This document shows, one piece after another, positions 21,765-32,312 of a DNA stretch of 64,000 nucleotides (the first letter of the stretch is position 1; every line of letters starts with the position of its first letter). Location of the stretch: positions 930,001 to 994,000 of the forward strand of contig JALGAS010000007.1 of NCBI GenBank assembly GCA_023078685.1. The letters are read 5' to 3'. A model generated the notes under the pieces. It was not told the DNA's origin. It was given only the letters and a program-made list of their open reading frames with translations, and ran no database searches. A program made the position numbers and the translations under genes. The stretch is from Neopestalotiopsis rosae (lineage: Eukaryota > Ascomycota > Sordariomycetes > Amphisphaeriales > Sporocadaceae).

Positions 21765-22800
21765 GCACATATATAACCAACCTGTGCTCTGCTTCAAGGA
21801 TGCGAGCCTTGTTCATTCTTCCAAGAGACTCAGACCTGTCCCAGCATCGTGTCATGTGTGATCATCTCACACAGTCATACTGCACGACCAGATTTCAAGA
21901 AGCACCGACTATATCATCGTTATTCTCAGCACACCGAGATAATCAGGAACTATGGCCCACAATGGTGCTGACAGTCTGGTTTGCGCTTCAGAGACTCACA
22001 GCGAGGTACAGAATTGATACATAAGCTGTGTCTTGCCTTCTTATTCTCGTGAGCACCTAGTATTTTTTCCAAGTGAACAGCGTTTACTGATTTTGCGCAA
22101 TCGAGCTTACCAAGTGGTACCGTTACACTGCATTCCTATCATTCTCGTCCAGTCTCACTCAATCCAGGCGGTGGGTATCTCAGTGATTCTTTGTCCTTTA
22201 TTTCCCAGATTGAACAATCTGCCCTTGGTTATTTTGTGGTGAAGAGCGATTCGTCTCGTTTAATGTATGCATATTTTAAAGTCACTTGATGAGAGGCTGC
22301 TTACGTCCCAGCCTCCCGACCAATATCCCTCGGCTGCTGCGGCGTAGGCTGATCATGACCCCAAGAGAACCCGTGTAACTACCCTCGACCCTTGCAGCTG
22401 CATACAATAAAAAGTCCCCCTCCACTATTGGGCAGAGTCGCACATCTGGACCGACAGAAAGCCAAGACTGCCTGCTGCTGACCAGACCCGAGATGTCACC
22501 ATAGGCTGGCTCGCCTTCTCCGCCCCAATGCTCCCTCGCCCTTCCTCTCAGGTCGGCAGCTGGGCCGCACCTCTGCTTTATTCAATGTGTATCTGCGCAC
22601 CACGATCGGGTTGGCAGTCCCGTATGCCGTCAGCAGCGATCGAATTTGCTTTTCTCCCTTTGAACACAGCCTCGTGATAGCAACGCTCTTCCTGCCAAAC
22701 ACTACTCCGCGGCGTCTTTTCTAATGTTTTCATCTTCCTGAATCCCTCGTAAGGCTGAGTGTCTAACGAGACACGTTATTGCCTCAGTAGAAAAAGAAAG
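21765..22800. other. Intergenic region
   Basis: 3' side of the HD gene and about 500 bp of pyrimidine-rich leader before the next ATG. No supported gene is present. Confidence 0.5.
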
Positions 22801-24192
22801 ATGAATTTGACCTTCTTCGACAAGATGCATCTGCTGCTTCTGTTATTTTCGCAAATTCTCCCGGCTCTGGCCGTGGATAATGACGCCGGTGATCTGGTCG
22901 CAATAGAAACAACGGCTGCGATTTACAATGGCTTCAGCCCGCGCTACTTTGACAGCGCCTTTGCGCCTGTACCCTTCGCCAAGCGCCAGGATCAAGGCGT
23001 GTGCCCAGACGGAGGGCACAGATGCGAGGATATTGGCGCATCCGAAGCCTGCTGTGGTAGCAACAGATACTGCTACTACAAGACGGACTGGGAGGTTGGA
23101 TGCTGTGGATTTGGGATGAACTGCGATACTGCGTGCACGAGTACGCTATATCGAACAAATGCCACCATCACGAGTACAAGCTACTCCACGCTGCCGGGCT
23201 CAAACACCGGGACACCGACCGTGAACGCGCAGGTGATTACCACAACTTCTGTCGGCTGTGCTGTGAGACCTTGCGCCTTGACGGCATTCCAATGCCCAGA
23301 GTCCATGGGCCACGGCTGCTGCAATAATGACCAAGTCTGCGGCTCAAGCGGCCACTGCCTCGCGACGCAGACGACGGTCGCAACCGAAGTGCCCACCCGC
23401 GGCTGCAGCGGCACTCTCAGCGCCACGGACTGCACCGATGGCGGCGGGTGTTGTCTTCAGGGCCAGACGTGCGTGAACGTGGCCGGAACCCCGGGTTGCA
23501 GCGGCACGCCCGACGGTCCCGCGGGCAGTAACACCACGACCGTGGACACGGGCCTCTCGCAGAGCGCGCGCGCGGGCATCGGCGCCGGCGTGGCCGTTGG
23601 CGCGGCTTTGGTGATTGGCGCCGTGACCTGGTTTTGTATCCGCAGACGACGCCGGGCCCTAACCGAAGGCACCCGGACGCGCGGCGCCATCACGCCCGGC
23701 CTTGACGGGGCCACTAACGCCGGGGGCACCATGTCGGAGACCAGCGTGCCCGTCCGCAACCGCGTGCACCGCCACGGCATGGTGTATGAATATCTTGGAC
23801 CTCAAGCTGTGGCAGGGCCCTACACGGAACAAGACGGGCAGCAGGCACAGTACGGCGGAGAGGTGCACCACGACCGCGGCGTCGCCCGCGAACCAGACGG
23901 GCCTGGCGACATTAGAAGGCCCGTCGAGATTGGCGCGTCATCCGAGATCATCAAGGACAAGGATGAGACACACCCTGGCTTTGGCCGAACCGGGAGCATA
24001 AGGTCTGAAAACGGAATGAACCCACAAGCCACGGAGAATCATGAAATTTACGAGCTCGATGCTTTTCCAAGTCCGAGTCCCTTGTCAGCGGAGGAAGTCA
24101 CTTCGGCGCATAGCAATACGCCTGGCAGCCCTGGGGGTTTCAATTTCATCATATCCCCTGAAGGGACCATGAGAAATGATCATTTAGGTTGA
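22801..24192 (+). CDS. Cys-rich single-pass plasma membrane protein
   Basis: 463 aa, single exon. The ATG at 22801 is chosen because it gives a signal peptide directly (MHLLLLLFSQILPALA core). The ectodomain has a possible dibasic processing site (FAKRQ). Two Cys-rich modules follow, CPDGGHRCEDIGASEACCG...CCGFGMNC and CPESMGHGCCNNDQVCG, and then a third, CTDGGGCCLQGQTC. A Gly/Ala-rich transmembrane helix (about residues 260-282, GIGAGVAVGAALVIGAVTWF) is closed by RRRRR. The cytosolic tail of about 180 residues is disordered. The layout resembles fungal surface sensor-like or Cys-rich wall-associated proteins of unknown function. The CC-containing modules recall small chitin-binding or knottin-like folds, but no family could be assigned. 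Confidence 0.82.
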   Translation: MNLTFFDKMHLLLLLFSQILPALAVDNDAGDLVAIETTAAIYNGFSPRYFDSAFAPVPFAKRQDQGVCPDGGHRCEDIGASEACCGSNRYCYYKTDWEVGCCGFGMNCDTACTSTLYRTNATITSTSYSTLPGSNTGTPTVNAQVITTTSVGCAVRPCALTAFQCPESMGHGCCNNDQVCGSSGHCLATQTTVATEVPTRGCSGTLSATDCTDGGGCCLQGQTCVNVAGTPGCSGTPDGPAGSNTTTVDTGLSQSARAGIGAGVAVGAALVIGAVTWFCIRRRRRALTEGTRTRGAITPGLDGATNAGGTMSETSVPVRNRVHRHGMVYEYLGPQAVAGPYTEQDGQQAQYGGEVHHDRGVAREPDGPGDIRRPVEIGASSEIIKDKDETHPGFGRTGSIRSENGMNPQATENHEIYELDAFPSPSPLSAEEVTSAHSNTPGSPGGFNFIISPEGTMRNDHLG

Positions 24193-24644
24193 GTAATGAG
24201 TCTTTAATGTCACACTGAGGCGGCATGTTGTTTTTAATGTTACTTTCATAGCGGAAAGTGTAAAAAATGGTGGAAAGCAGTTTGCATATTACCTACGCCT
24301 AGTCTCGCTACTGATACATGCATTAATAGAAAGATCACCATTCATGTGATGCCCCCAAAACTCCCAAAAACTCTGCTGAACCGCTCTCATATGCCAAATC
24401 CGGAACAAGGAAAGGGAAAGGGAAAAGTGAAGAAAAGACGAAAGCCAGACCGCCCACCACATTGTTGGTCCCGGGTGCTGGAAATTGTGGTATTTGCCCT
24501 ACGCCGTATGATGCAGATGCTGGGAAACTGATGTAAAGGAGAAGAAGATCAAGAAATGTAAGAATCATTGCCCGAATAGAGCTGTCGCTTGGAGACTACC
24601 AGCCGGATCCCTGGTACTGGTCGTTTGCACTTTGAGCGAGTCGT
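24193..24644. other. Convergent intergenic region
   Basis: 3' ends of two convergent genes. No gene was seen. Confidence 0.5.
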
Positions 24645-25615
24645 TCAGGCTACCACGCCACCAAAGAGCATGTTGCCCTGGAGATCTCGGACGAGGTCGT
24701 CGACGCTGTTGAGATGCCGCGCCAGCAGCTGCTGCTTCTCCTCCTGAGTGCGGGTGTGCTGCGCGGCGTCGCTGTCGCTGCGCTTGCGCGAGCCGTCGGA
24801 CGAGGAAAAGGCACCGGCCAGCTTGCTGGGGCTGCGCTGGAGCAGGGCGGGCACCGAGTCGCGGGCCTGGGCCGAGGGGATCGAGGGCACCTCGGGCATG
24901 AGGTAAAAGTAGAGGAACTCGATGCACTTCTTCTTGACGTCGCGCGAGGTCGAGCGCTGCCGGAACAGCGACGAAATGGTCAGGAGGCCGTCGAGCCGCT
25001 CAAAGGTGCGCGTGTTCTGCGGCGTGTCGATCAGGGACACCACGAGCGTCAGCAGCGTCGCGCCCATGACGGCCGGCGGGAAGTCGGGCTCGAGGAGGTC
25101 GAGGAGCATCTACAAGGTAAGGAAAAAGATTCCGTGTTAGTCGGGGAACTTGTTTCTGTTTCGGTGAACGCAAAGACGGAAATTTGTAAACGCACATTCA
25201 TGTTGATCTCTCGGGAGAAGAGAATCTTGCTGGGCGGGTGCAGGAGCAAGACGCCCTGAATCAGGTCCAGGGCGCTGAGGATGAGCAAGTCATTCTGGCC
25301 GTCGTTGCCCTTTGCCAGCAGCCGGTCCAGCGTGTTGACCAGGCGTACGGCAACGTTCCACTCGAAGCCCTCCTGCAGCTTGAAGAACTGCTCGAATGCC
25401 GGGTCCTCGGAGATCTCGGCCAGGTTCTTGGGTTGTGGCGGTCTGGACTGCGGCCCGTCGTGCTGCTCGCTGCTGGCGCGTCCGTTCTCGTCCTTGTCGC
25501 GCTTGGACAAACATATCGTCGCGAGAAGACCCTCGACTTGGCGCAGGCCTTTGCGGATCTTGGCTCCGTCGTAGGAGGAGAGATGATCAAACGCAACCGA
25601 CAAGAGGTTTTCCAT
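24645..25615 (-). CDS. cdc14: Cdc14-type component of the septation initiation network
   Basis: Exons 25196-25615 and 24645-25109 around an 86-nt intron (25110-25195, donor GTGCGT, acceptor TTGTAG, phase 0), giving 294 aa. The fungal Cdc14/SIN family (partner of the Sid1 kinase, unrelated to the Cdc14 phosphatase) is indicated by the start MENLLSVAFDHLSSYDGAKI, by LIQGVLLLHPPSKILFSRE, and by MLLDLLEPDFPPAVMGATLL and KKKCIEFLYFYLMPE in the second exon. The protein is all-helical, armadillo-like, and would act at the spindle pole body to trigger septation. The C-terminal Ser/Arg-rich stretch and LLARHLNSVDDLVRDLQ close the protein as expected. The gene name follows the fission yeast convention. 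Confidence 0.9.
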
Positions 25616-26702
25616 GGTTGCTGGTTTGCGAATGGACTGTGATGTTGTTCAAAAAAGGGCGGCGCGACTCGTCTTTGTTTGGTGTTTGGCGGGATCTAAT
25701 CGTAGGAGGGAAGCACTATAACCGATCGTTCTAGCGCGCGCCGAAACAGTGGGACACCAAGAGAGATTGGCGATGATGAGCGTCCAGGTTCTCAAATATC
25801 CAGATCCGGAAATGCGTCACAAAAAAAGGATGGCCGGTCTACACCGTTGGAATTGAAGCATAAAAAATGATTGAACAGGTGTCGCAGACTGGAATTCAGA
25901 AGAATAAAAAGAATGTCGAGAAAGTGACAACAGCAAGACCCTTTGCAAAAAGACACTTGAGATGAAAAAAAGGGTACAGCTGAAAATGCAGGGCGGACTG
26001 CCCAATAGAGCCGTTTTTGTCCCCATGATGCCCAGGAACAGGGCAGTGATGGCTGTTGACAGGGCAACCAACAGCCGATTAATTGGGTACTGTTCTATGG
26101 AGTTTATGGGCCTTGGGCCTAAAAATCGAAATCTTGGTGGGCACCGTTGGGCTCCCGGCGAATGAGCGATAACCGAATGCCGCGTCCTTCCAGGGGACCC
26201 AGGCCCAGGGATCTCGTGGCTAAAAAGGCTAGAAGTACGATATGAGCTAAATTCACCTGCGTAGGGCAGATATCCATGTCCATGATTCGGCTTGTCCATT
26301 GCCATTGCGGGCGAGCCCGAGAGCGCCGTTAATTAATCGTTCACTCTTTTGATTAAAAGGACAAGACACCGTCTGGTTTGGGCACCATTGGGTGCTTGTT
26401 CATTCCATGACCTCCGTGCCGCCGTTTTCTACCTTTTCCGTCACAGATGCCGATCAAGAACATCGTTTTGCCCTTCAATTGATAGGTCAACAGCACCTGC
26501 AGCTTACGCAGTGCATACCTAGGATTAACCTACCTACCATACAAAATAGGTGTTGTACGGGCATGTCCATGTGGAGATTCAGATTACATTGCATGTCTGC
26601 CTGCTTGAGTCCTGCGAGTTGTCGTCTTCACCACTGGGCTGTGCTGAGAATAAGACAATATTGGCGATTTCTGCAGAGCTCGTCTCACCGTGCTGCCAAA
26701 GC

Positions 26703-26745
<43 letters not shown>

Positions 26746-28109
26746 AAATCTTGGTAGGATTTCGTCCTTGGACTAGCTCAGGGCGGATGTGCGTGCTGTT
26801 TGAACGACTGTGCATCACACGCAGCAGGTGTATATCGTTGTAGGTAGGCGACAAACCAATCAATCTCATTTGAGCAGGCGGAATATTGTCATTTAGGACT
26901 CAAAGTAAAATTTTGTTCTGGTCAAAGAGCCGCGTTAGCATAGTCAATTATGGTCAAGTCTCAAACCTTATAGGTCAGACGACTATTGGTTAAGAACAAG
27001 CCTTTGCCCGAGTTCCAAACACCTTTCTTCTTTTCAGTCATACTCTCTGCTCTCACGTTTAGTCAGCAAAATATCGATACATTAATGAGATGCTTTGACC
27101 AAAATCCAGTTGTGAAGAGAAAAATGATCTCGGACAATTGTCTAGTACCATTAGCCCGCAAGTCTCGCAACTAAATTGGAATGATGATGGCGACATGGCC
27201 GAGTTTTGATGCCATTCGGAACTACGGGCTGCAATAATGGCCATGCTAACATGTAAGTGCAAGAGGCTACTGGGGCTAGTGCTGCTTGGCCCTGCTGGAT
27301 GGGTGGTTTCTGAGCTATTTGCAGACTGCTATGACGTCCTGCATTGTGAGCTTCTATAGTCCAGGTAGGCTGAGACGTGATGAATACCAGCAGGAGCCTG
27401 AAGCTCGCTGTCAAACCAGGGGAAAACCAGGGGTTTTTCGGTCTACGGTGTTTATAAATGTCCACTAGCTTGTTCGGAAACTCTTTGCACGTGTAATATA
27501 GGTCTCAAAGCATAAATACCATGGTCATTGTCTACCGGGTGTCCTTCAGCCTTTTCTTCGCTATCGGCTCAACTCATCCTCTAACCCACCTGTTGAAGAT
27601 CCTAGGCTTGGGGGAAAGTGATCGGCTTTTCCTACTCAGGCACAACCGTCAAGCTACCCCGCCATCCGTACCTCCACTCAGCTATCCGCTGCAACGCGAG
27701 GAATGCGAACAAGCTGACATTGCATATAACAAACGATTCGCACCGCATACAGACGGCTAGGACTTGACACCATAACACAAGGCCGAGCCTGTATATCCAA
27801 CCTGTGATTGGGAATCTTGTACGAGGTGACGACACGAAACCCCACTCATAGCTTCCCACAACGGTCCCGAGGTAGCCTTAAGTGCTTTCGCCCAGCAAAA
27901 CCAGCCCACTCCGAAGCCCTTGAACCCTGTCTAAGTGGCGGGCGCGCATTCGCAAAGCTCCCCTCAAGCTCCGAAGCTCACTGCCCCCCCAAGGGCAACC
28001 GACGAAGAAAGCATAAATTCAGCGGCTGCCTGGCTGGCTTGTGCAAGTCTTAAAGGCTGTTTGTTGCCAGCGGGACCCTTTTCTTACTAGAGACCATCAT
28101 CAATCAATC
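25616..28109. other. Divergent intergenic region, cdc14 to GGPP synthase
   Basis: 2.5 kb. It contains a 31-base A tract (26712-26742). The open frame 25817-26305 (minus) has an ATG but reads as translated non-coding sequence. The leader of the GGPP synthase gene is C/A-rich from about 27870. Confidence 0.5.
26712..26742 (+). repeat. Homopolymer A31
   Basis: An uninterrupted run of 31 A, preceded by AAAAAGC. Length is likely polymorphic or uncertain in assembly. It could be a relic poly(A) tail, but no adjacent reverse-transcribed copy was recognised. Confidence 0.9.
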
Positions 28110-29312
28110 ATGCTCTCCACCAAGCCCAGCGAGCCTCCTTTTTCCTTCCCGTCGCCAAACGCCATCCCCCCTCGAACCTCGTCGACCGGATACGCTGTGC
28201 CACATCCTCCTTCCAAGTCTGCGCTCCGTCCTCTGCCCGAGTCCAACTGGATAGCCCAAGGCAAGCACCACCGTCACACCTCTTCCACCACCTCGGCTAC
28301 TGCTGTTCGGACACAGCCTCTCACTGCCGTAGTCATGTCTCCCTCGGCGCCTCCCCCACCAGACCCCTCGAGGTACGCGACCGAAGACTTCAACTTTACT
28401 GCACGGAAGACATGGACGGACCAGAAGGAGCAGATCATATGGGGACCCTACGACTACGTGACGAGCCAACCTGGAAAGGATTTCAGAGCATTGCTCATTG
28501 AATCCTTCAACAGTTGGTTGGAAGTTCCCGAAGAAAGCATTGAAGTCATCAACAAGGTTGTCGGCATGTTACATAATGCTTCTCTGCTTGTCGACGATGT
28601 AGAGGATAACTCTACCCTTCGTCGCGGCCTGCCCGTGGCGCACATGATCTTTGGCACCGCGCAGACCATCAACTCGGCCAACTACATCTACTTTGCTGCT
28701 CTCCAGGAGCTCCAGAAGCTCAAGAACCCCAAGGTCGTGACAGTATACATGGATGAGCTCATCAACTTGCACAGAGGACAAGGCATGGATCTATTCTGGC
28801 GCGATACCCTGACCTGCCCCACCGAAGAAGATTATCTCGAGATGGTCGGCAACAAGACTGGCGGACTCTTTAGGCTGGGCATCAAGCTCATGCAGGCCGA
28901 GTCAAAGTCGTTGGTAGACTGTGTCGAGCTTGTGAACCTCATGGGCCTCATTTATCAAATCCGAGATGATTACATGAACCTGTCATCTGTCGAGTACAGC
29001 AACAACAAGGGACTCTGCGAGGACTTGACTGAGGGCAAATTCTCGTTTCCAGTTATACACTCCATTCGATCCAACCCCTCAAATCTCCAGCTTATAAACA
29101 TTCTCAAGCAAAAGACGACAGACGAAACCGTCAAGCGTTATGCAGTCAAATACATGGAGGGTACTGGTAGTTTTGAGTACACACTCCAGGTCCTCGACGT
29201 TCTCGTTCAGAGAGCGAGGAAGACGGCTGACGAAATCGACAACGGCATGGGCAAGAATAAGGGGATTCACAAGATTCTGGATAAGATGGTTGTTACGCCA
29301 GGGTCACCCTGA
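28110..29312 (+). CDS. ggs1: Geranylgeranyl diphosphate synthase
   Basis: 400 aa, single exon. It condenses IPP with FPP (or DMAPP) to GGPP for protein prenylation, carotenoids and other diterpenoids. The ATG at 28110 is the first in frame. Class I prenyltransferase motifs are present: first Asp-rich [12 protein letters not shown] (FARM, with the pattern DDxxD) and second Asp-rich DDYMNL (SARM), plus an N-terminal GPYDYV and the lid helices with KLMQAES. About 80 residues of Pro/Ser-rich sequence precede the catalytic core, as in Neurospora al-3-like proteins. The C terminus ends soon after [18 protein letters not shown]. No biosynthetic genes lie nearby, so this is probably the primary-metabolism copy. 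The upstream side shows no sterol- or light-responsive element I could name. Confidence 0.95.
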   Translation: MLSTKPSEPPFSFPSPNAIPPRTSSTGYAVPHPPSKSALRPLPESNWIAQGKHHRHTSSTTSATAVRTQPLTAVVMSPSAPPPPDPSRYATEDFNFTARKTWTDQKEQIIWGPYDYVTSQPGKDFRALLIESFNSWLEVPEESIEVINKVVGMLHNASLLVDDVEDNSTLRRGLPVAHMIFGTAQTINSANYIYFAALQELQKLKNPKVVTVYMDELINLHRGQGMDLFWRDTLTCPTEEDYLEMVGNKTGGLFRLGIKLMQAESKSLVDCVELVNLMGLIYQIRDDYMNLSSVEYSNNKGLCEDLTEGKFSFPVIHSIRSNPSNLQLINILKQKTTDETVKRYAVKYMEGTGSFEYTLQVLDVLVQRARKTADEIDNGMGKNKGIHKILDKMVVTPGSP

Positions 29313-29617
29313 TTTTGTCCGACATCTGTGGTCGATTTACATTACGAAGATTATGGAACGTTTTCGTTCCAAGGAGCATGGCTGGGTTTTGCCATGTCGG
29401 TTTAGCATTTGGATACCCTTTACTCAATTTATCTCTCTCCAAAGTCATTACACAAAATGATGTTACGAATGAAATGTGTATTTATCTCTCTTCTCTTATC
29501 ATATCATGTCATTATCTGATACTATGTGCTATGGACTCATGTGACATGGTCTTCCGGCTCGCACGAACTCAACTTGAGAACCTTGAAAATACTCCTTTGG
29601 CGAGAGGATCATGATAT
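29313..29617. other. Short convergent intergenic region
   Basis: 3' sides of two convergent genes. No feature was seen. Confidence 0.5.
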
Positions 29618-29923
29618 TCAAATTATGCGTCTTCCAATTTCGACCTCGAACACCTCTACCAAGAAAATCGCAGCAGCAAGTACTTTTAACAGCTTGATTT
29701 CGGTGCCGTAGTAGATGTGCACAAGATCGAAGCTCTCGGAAAATAGTTCCAGAGCAACGCTCTCTCCACCACCACGGACGACACCGACGTAGAAGAAAAG
29801 CATCACCGCACGGCCGACGAATATGGAGACCAGCATGGTCCCAAAGATGAAGCTTAGTATGGTTTTCACATCCTTGAGCTTGAGAAAGTAGAGATACCAT
29901 GATGATCTTTGGAATGGTGCCAT
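29618..29923 (-). CDS. Small membrane protein, 101 aa
   Basis: ATG at 29923, single exon. The product has two hydrophobic segments: ILSFIFGTMLVSIFVGRAVML (about 23-45) and, near the C terminus, LLKVLAAAIFLVEVFEV. The N terminus is short and aromatic (MAPFQRSSWYLYF) and the C terminus ends EIGRRII. No family was recognised. It sits between the convergent GGPP synthase gene and the upstream end of nothing identifiable. Composition and length fit a small ER or mitochondrial membrane protein. It could instead be a chance frame, though the well-formed membrane helices argue against that. Confidence 0.5.
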   Translation of the reverse strand: MAPFQRSSWYLYFLKLKDVKTILSFIFGTMLVSIFVGRAVMLFFYVGVVRGGGESVALELFSESFDLVHIYYGTEIKLLKVLAAAIFLVEVFEVEIGRRII

Positions 29924-30323
29924 GTTGTCTTTTGAATTTTTGGGATTTCGAAAGTGTGATTCAACGATGAGTGGCTTGGGGTTTGAGTTTCAATGCTGCA
30001 TAGGTGTCTGCTGTGAAGATGGTGCTTGTGGGAGAGATCTTTCAAGGTTCCGTAATATATTTATCGCCTGCTAATGAAAGCCATGACTGAGGCTAACAGT
30101 CCAAGGACAAAGATCACAGCCTGACTCGTCTGTTCTAGAATAGGATCAAATTCGGCGTTTCTGGAAAGTGCCCGTTTGTATGTCTTTTGGCCTGTATATC
30201 ATCTCACAAATGTGCCAGGATTCCTTGCAGTCCGTTTTACAGGTACAGAAACTAGGTTCACATTTCGAACTGCACACATGGATGAACAGATTAGATTCAT
30301 TTATTAGGACGTGTCCAATCGAG
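29924..30323. other. Intergenic region
   Basis: Upstream side of the small membrane protein and 3' side of the peroxin gene. Nothing was recognised. Confidence 0.5.
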
Positions 30324-31847
30324 CTATCCAGAGCCGTCCTTGCCAGCTCCCAAGTTCTTCCGCTTGACAAGTCGTACCCAGCGTCTCCGCCTCCACTCGC
30401 CTCGTCGGCCTTCAAAGTCGTCGCCTTCTTCCCAGCTAGGTCTTGGAGGAGGCGCCTTGGTCTTTCCCTTGCCCTTGCTGGGACTGGTGAGCTTGCCGTC
30501 TTCCACGACGCCAATCTTGTCCTCTGGCTCGTAGTATATGTCATAGACCCATCTCTCACCCTCGGTCTCGACTTCGACGCCGGTGATGATGCGCTCTTCG
30601 ACCCATTCTCGACTCCATAGATCAAGTGCCCATTTCTTCTCGCTCCACTCCCATCCCTGAGGGGGCATCACGTCTTCAAAGAAGCGCGTGCCCGTCGGCC
30701 GATCGCCAGTGATCCTGATGGCTGACAAGGGGTCGTACGGCGAGGCGCTAAAGACCCATGGTTCCCATTCGCCATTCGGATCAGAAAGCCTCTGCAGCTC
30801 AAAGATTTCCACCTCTCGCGTTTCGGGCGCGCTGTCGAGAATGATATCATTGTCGATCCAGTTCTGGATCGTACCCTGCGCCATCTCCTGGTTCGATGCC
30901 AAGTGCTGCTTCTGCGCGCCCTCGAGCTGCATCTGCACGTACGGGTGGCCCGTGACGGTGACGGCCCAGCCCAGGACGAGGAAGATGAAGCGCCACGGGA
31001 GGATGTTGGCCGCGATGCTCATGAACAGGCAGGCGGCGAAGGCGGCGACAAAGAGGGCGCTGCTCAGGGCCTCGTCGCTAAAGTTGACGCGCGGGACCAT
31101 GAGCGTCACGATGCCGTCGTGGAGCTGGCTAAAGTCCTCCATGCAGTTTTGCAGGTCGCTCATGTTTTTGAAAAAGTCGCGGCTCAGCTCCTTGACGGGC
31201 TTGACCGTCTTGGCCGGCGCCAAGGGGGGGCCCTGCGCCGAGTAGCCCATGGCCTCGATGCTGGTGAGGGTGACGGGCGCGGCGGGGTGACGCGCAATGA
31301 AGTTGGGCACCATGATGCCAAAGAGCAGGATGGCCAGCGGTAGGAGCGGGAGGAGATAGGGGTCCAGACACAAGAAGGTATACACGGCTAGAAACGAGAG
31401 CGTATGCGTGGGGCGTTTCCACGAAAGCAGCTTGATGGCCTTGGCCTGAAAGACAAAGACGACGCCTATCCTACTGTTGAAGCGGCGAAAGTTGTACGTC
31501 ATGGTCGGAAGGTTGAAATTCGGCTTCTCCGTCGATACTCCAGGAAAGCCCTTGGAGCCGTCCTCGGGAGGATAGTCACCACCATCGGGAAGGACCTGGG
31601 AAAGGAGTTTCTCGACCAGTTTGTCCTGGATGGAGGCCTTGTCCCGGAATGCCGAGAGGCGGTCTCTGATGCCGGCTCCTCGCCGCCTCCGGACGGGGGA
31701 ATCGGCCTCGGAGTGGTCAGAATCGTGACTCGCCCCGGCGATCGAGGAGGCGGCGACTGAGGCTGAACCTGGAGAGGCCCCATCAAATCGAATGACTGGT
31801 ATAGGATCGTCGCGGTTGACGAAGGCATCCTCGGAGACTTCATCCAT
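30324..31847 (-). CDS. DysF-domain integral peroxisomal membrane peroxin (Pex23/Pex30-type)
   Basis: 507 aa, single exon. ATG at 31847 (MDEVSEDAFVN) is the first ATG in a frame that stays open upstream. The N-terminal third has a Ser-rich acidic stretch, SPVRRRRGAGIRDRLSAFRDK, and EKLLSQVLP, a feature of the Pex24 family. Hydrophobic segments follow (HTLSFLAVYTFLCLDPYLL, LLPLAILLFGIMV, and SSALFVAAFAACLFMSIA). The C-terminal half carries a DysF domain: EWEPWVFSASPYDPLSAIRI, RFFEDVMPPQGWEW, KWALDLWSREWVEER and ERWVYDIYYEP. Such proteins sit in the ER/peroxisome membrane and control peroxisome size and number. The C-terminal tail is basic (RRGEWRRRRWVRLVKRK). Which paralogue (Pex23, Pex28-32) cannot be told here. 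It is divergent to RRP4. Confidence 0.9.
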   Translation of the reverse strand: MDEVSEDAFVNRDDPIPVIRFDGASPGSASVAASSIAGASHDSDHSEADSPVRRRRGAGIRDRLSAFRDKASIQDKLVEKLLSQVLPDGGDYPPEDGSKGFPGVSTEKPNFNLPTMTYNFRRFNSRIGVVFVFQAKAIKLLSWKRPTHTLSFLAVYTFLCLDPYLLPLLPLAILLFGIMVPNFIARHPAAPVTLTSIEAMGYSAQGPPLAPAKTVKPVKELSRDFFKNMSDLQNCMEDFSQLHDGIVTLMVPRVNFSDEALSSALFVAAFAACLFMSIAANILPWRFIFLVLGWAVTVTGHPYVQMQLEGAQKQHLASNQEMAQGTIQNWIDNDIILDSAPETREVEIFELQRLSDPNGEWEPWVFSASPYDPLSAIRITGDRPTGTRFFEDVMPPQGWEWSEKKWALDLWSREWVEERIITGVEVETEGERWVYDIYYEPEDKIGVVEDGKLTSPSKGKGKTKAPPPRPSWEEGDDFEGRRGEWRRRRWVRLVKRKNLGAGKDGSG

Positions 31848-32312
31848 GGTTCCCAGAATGACAATGTCGTGGGTGTCAAGAATGTCCTTTGGTATACGAA
31901 AGAGAATTCCTAATGATCTTGTCTCATGATAGCTCCTCCCTGATTCTGGATATCGTGCACTTTGTTGATGAGTTGGGGTAACAACGAATATTTTAAGACT
32001 AAGTTGACATGAGATGACGATGTATGTCACATGCTATTTCCCGTGAACAACAAGACGGTCTGCCGGCCTCCCTGCCTCAGCTCTCCACTGAGAACCCAGC
32101 CTAACGGTCACTGCGCGGGGCATTGGAACCACCTTGTTTTAGCGGGGTCCGGAACGCCAAGCAGCACAACCCCTGCACTGGATTGCGGCTTTCCTAGCTG
32201 CACAGCTGCAGCTCTAGACGTCAACTCCAAAAAATTTGGGTTGCGATCCCAGATCTTCAACATCCCACTTTCGCGGCTCGGCCAAACCCTCTACACACAC
32301 CAAACAGTCGCC
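31848..32312. promoter_or_regulatory. Divergent promoter between the peroxin gene and RRP4
   Basis: 465 bp separate the two start codons. Both promoters must lie in it. No canonical TATA was found, which suits two housekeeping genes. No binding site could be named with confidence. Confidence 0.6.

Noticed and set aside
25817..26305. 162-aa minus-strand frame upstream of cdc14
   Set aside because: Has an ATG but a composition like translated non-coding DNA and no motif.
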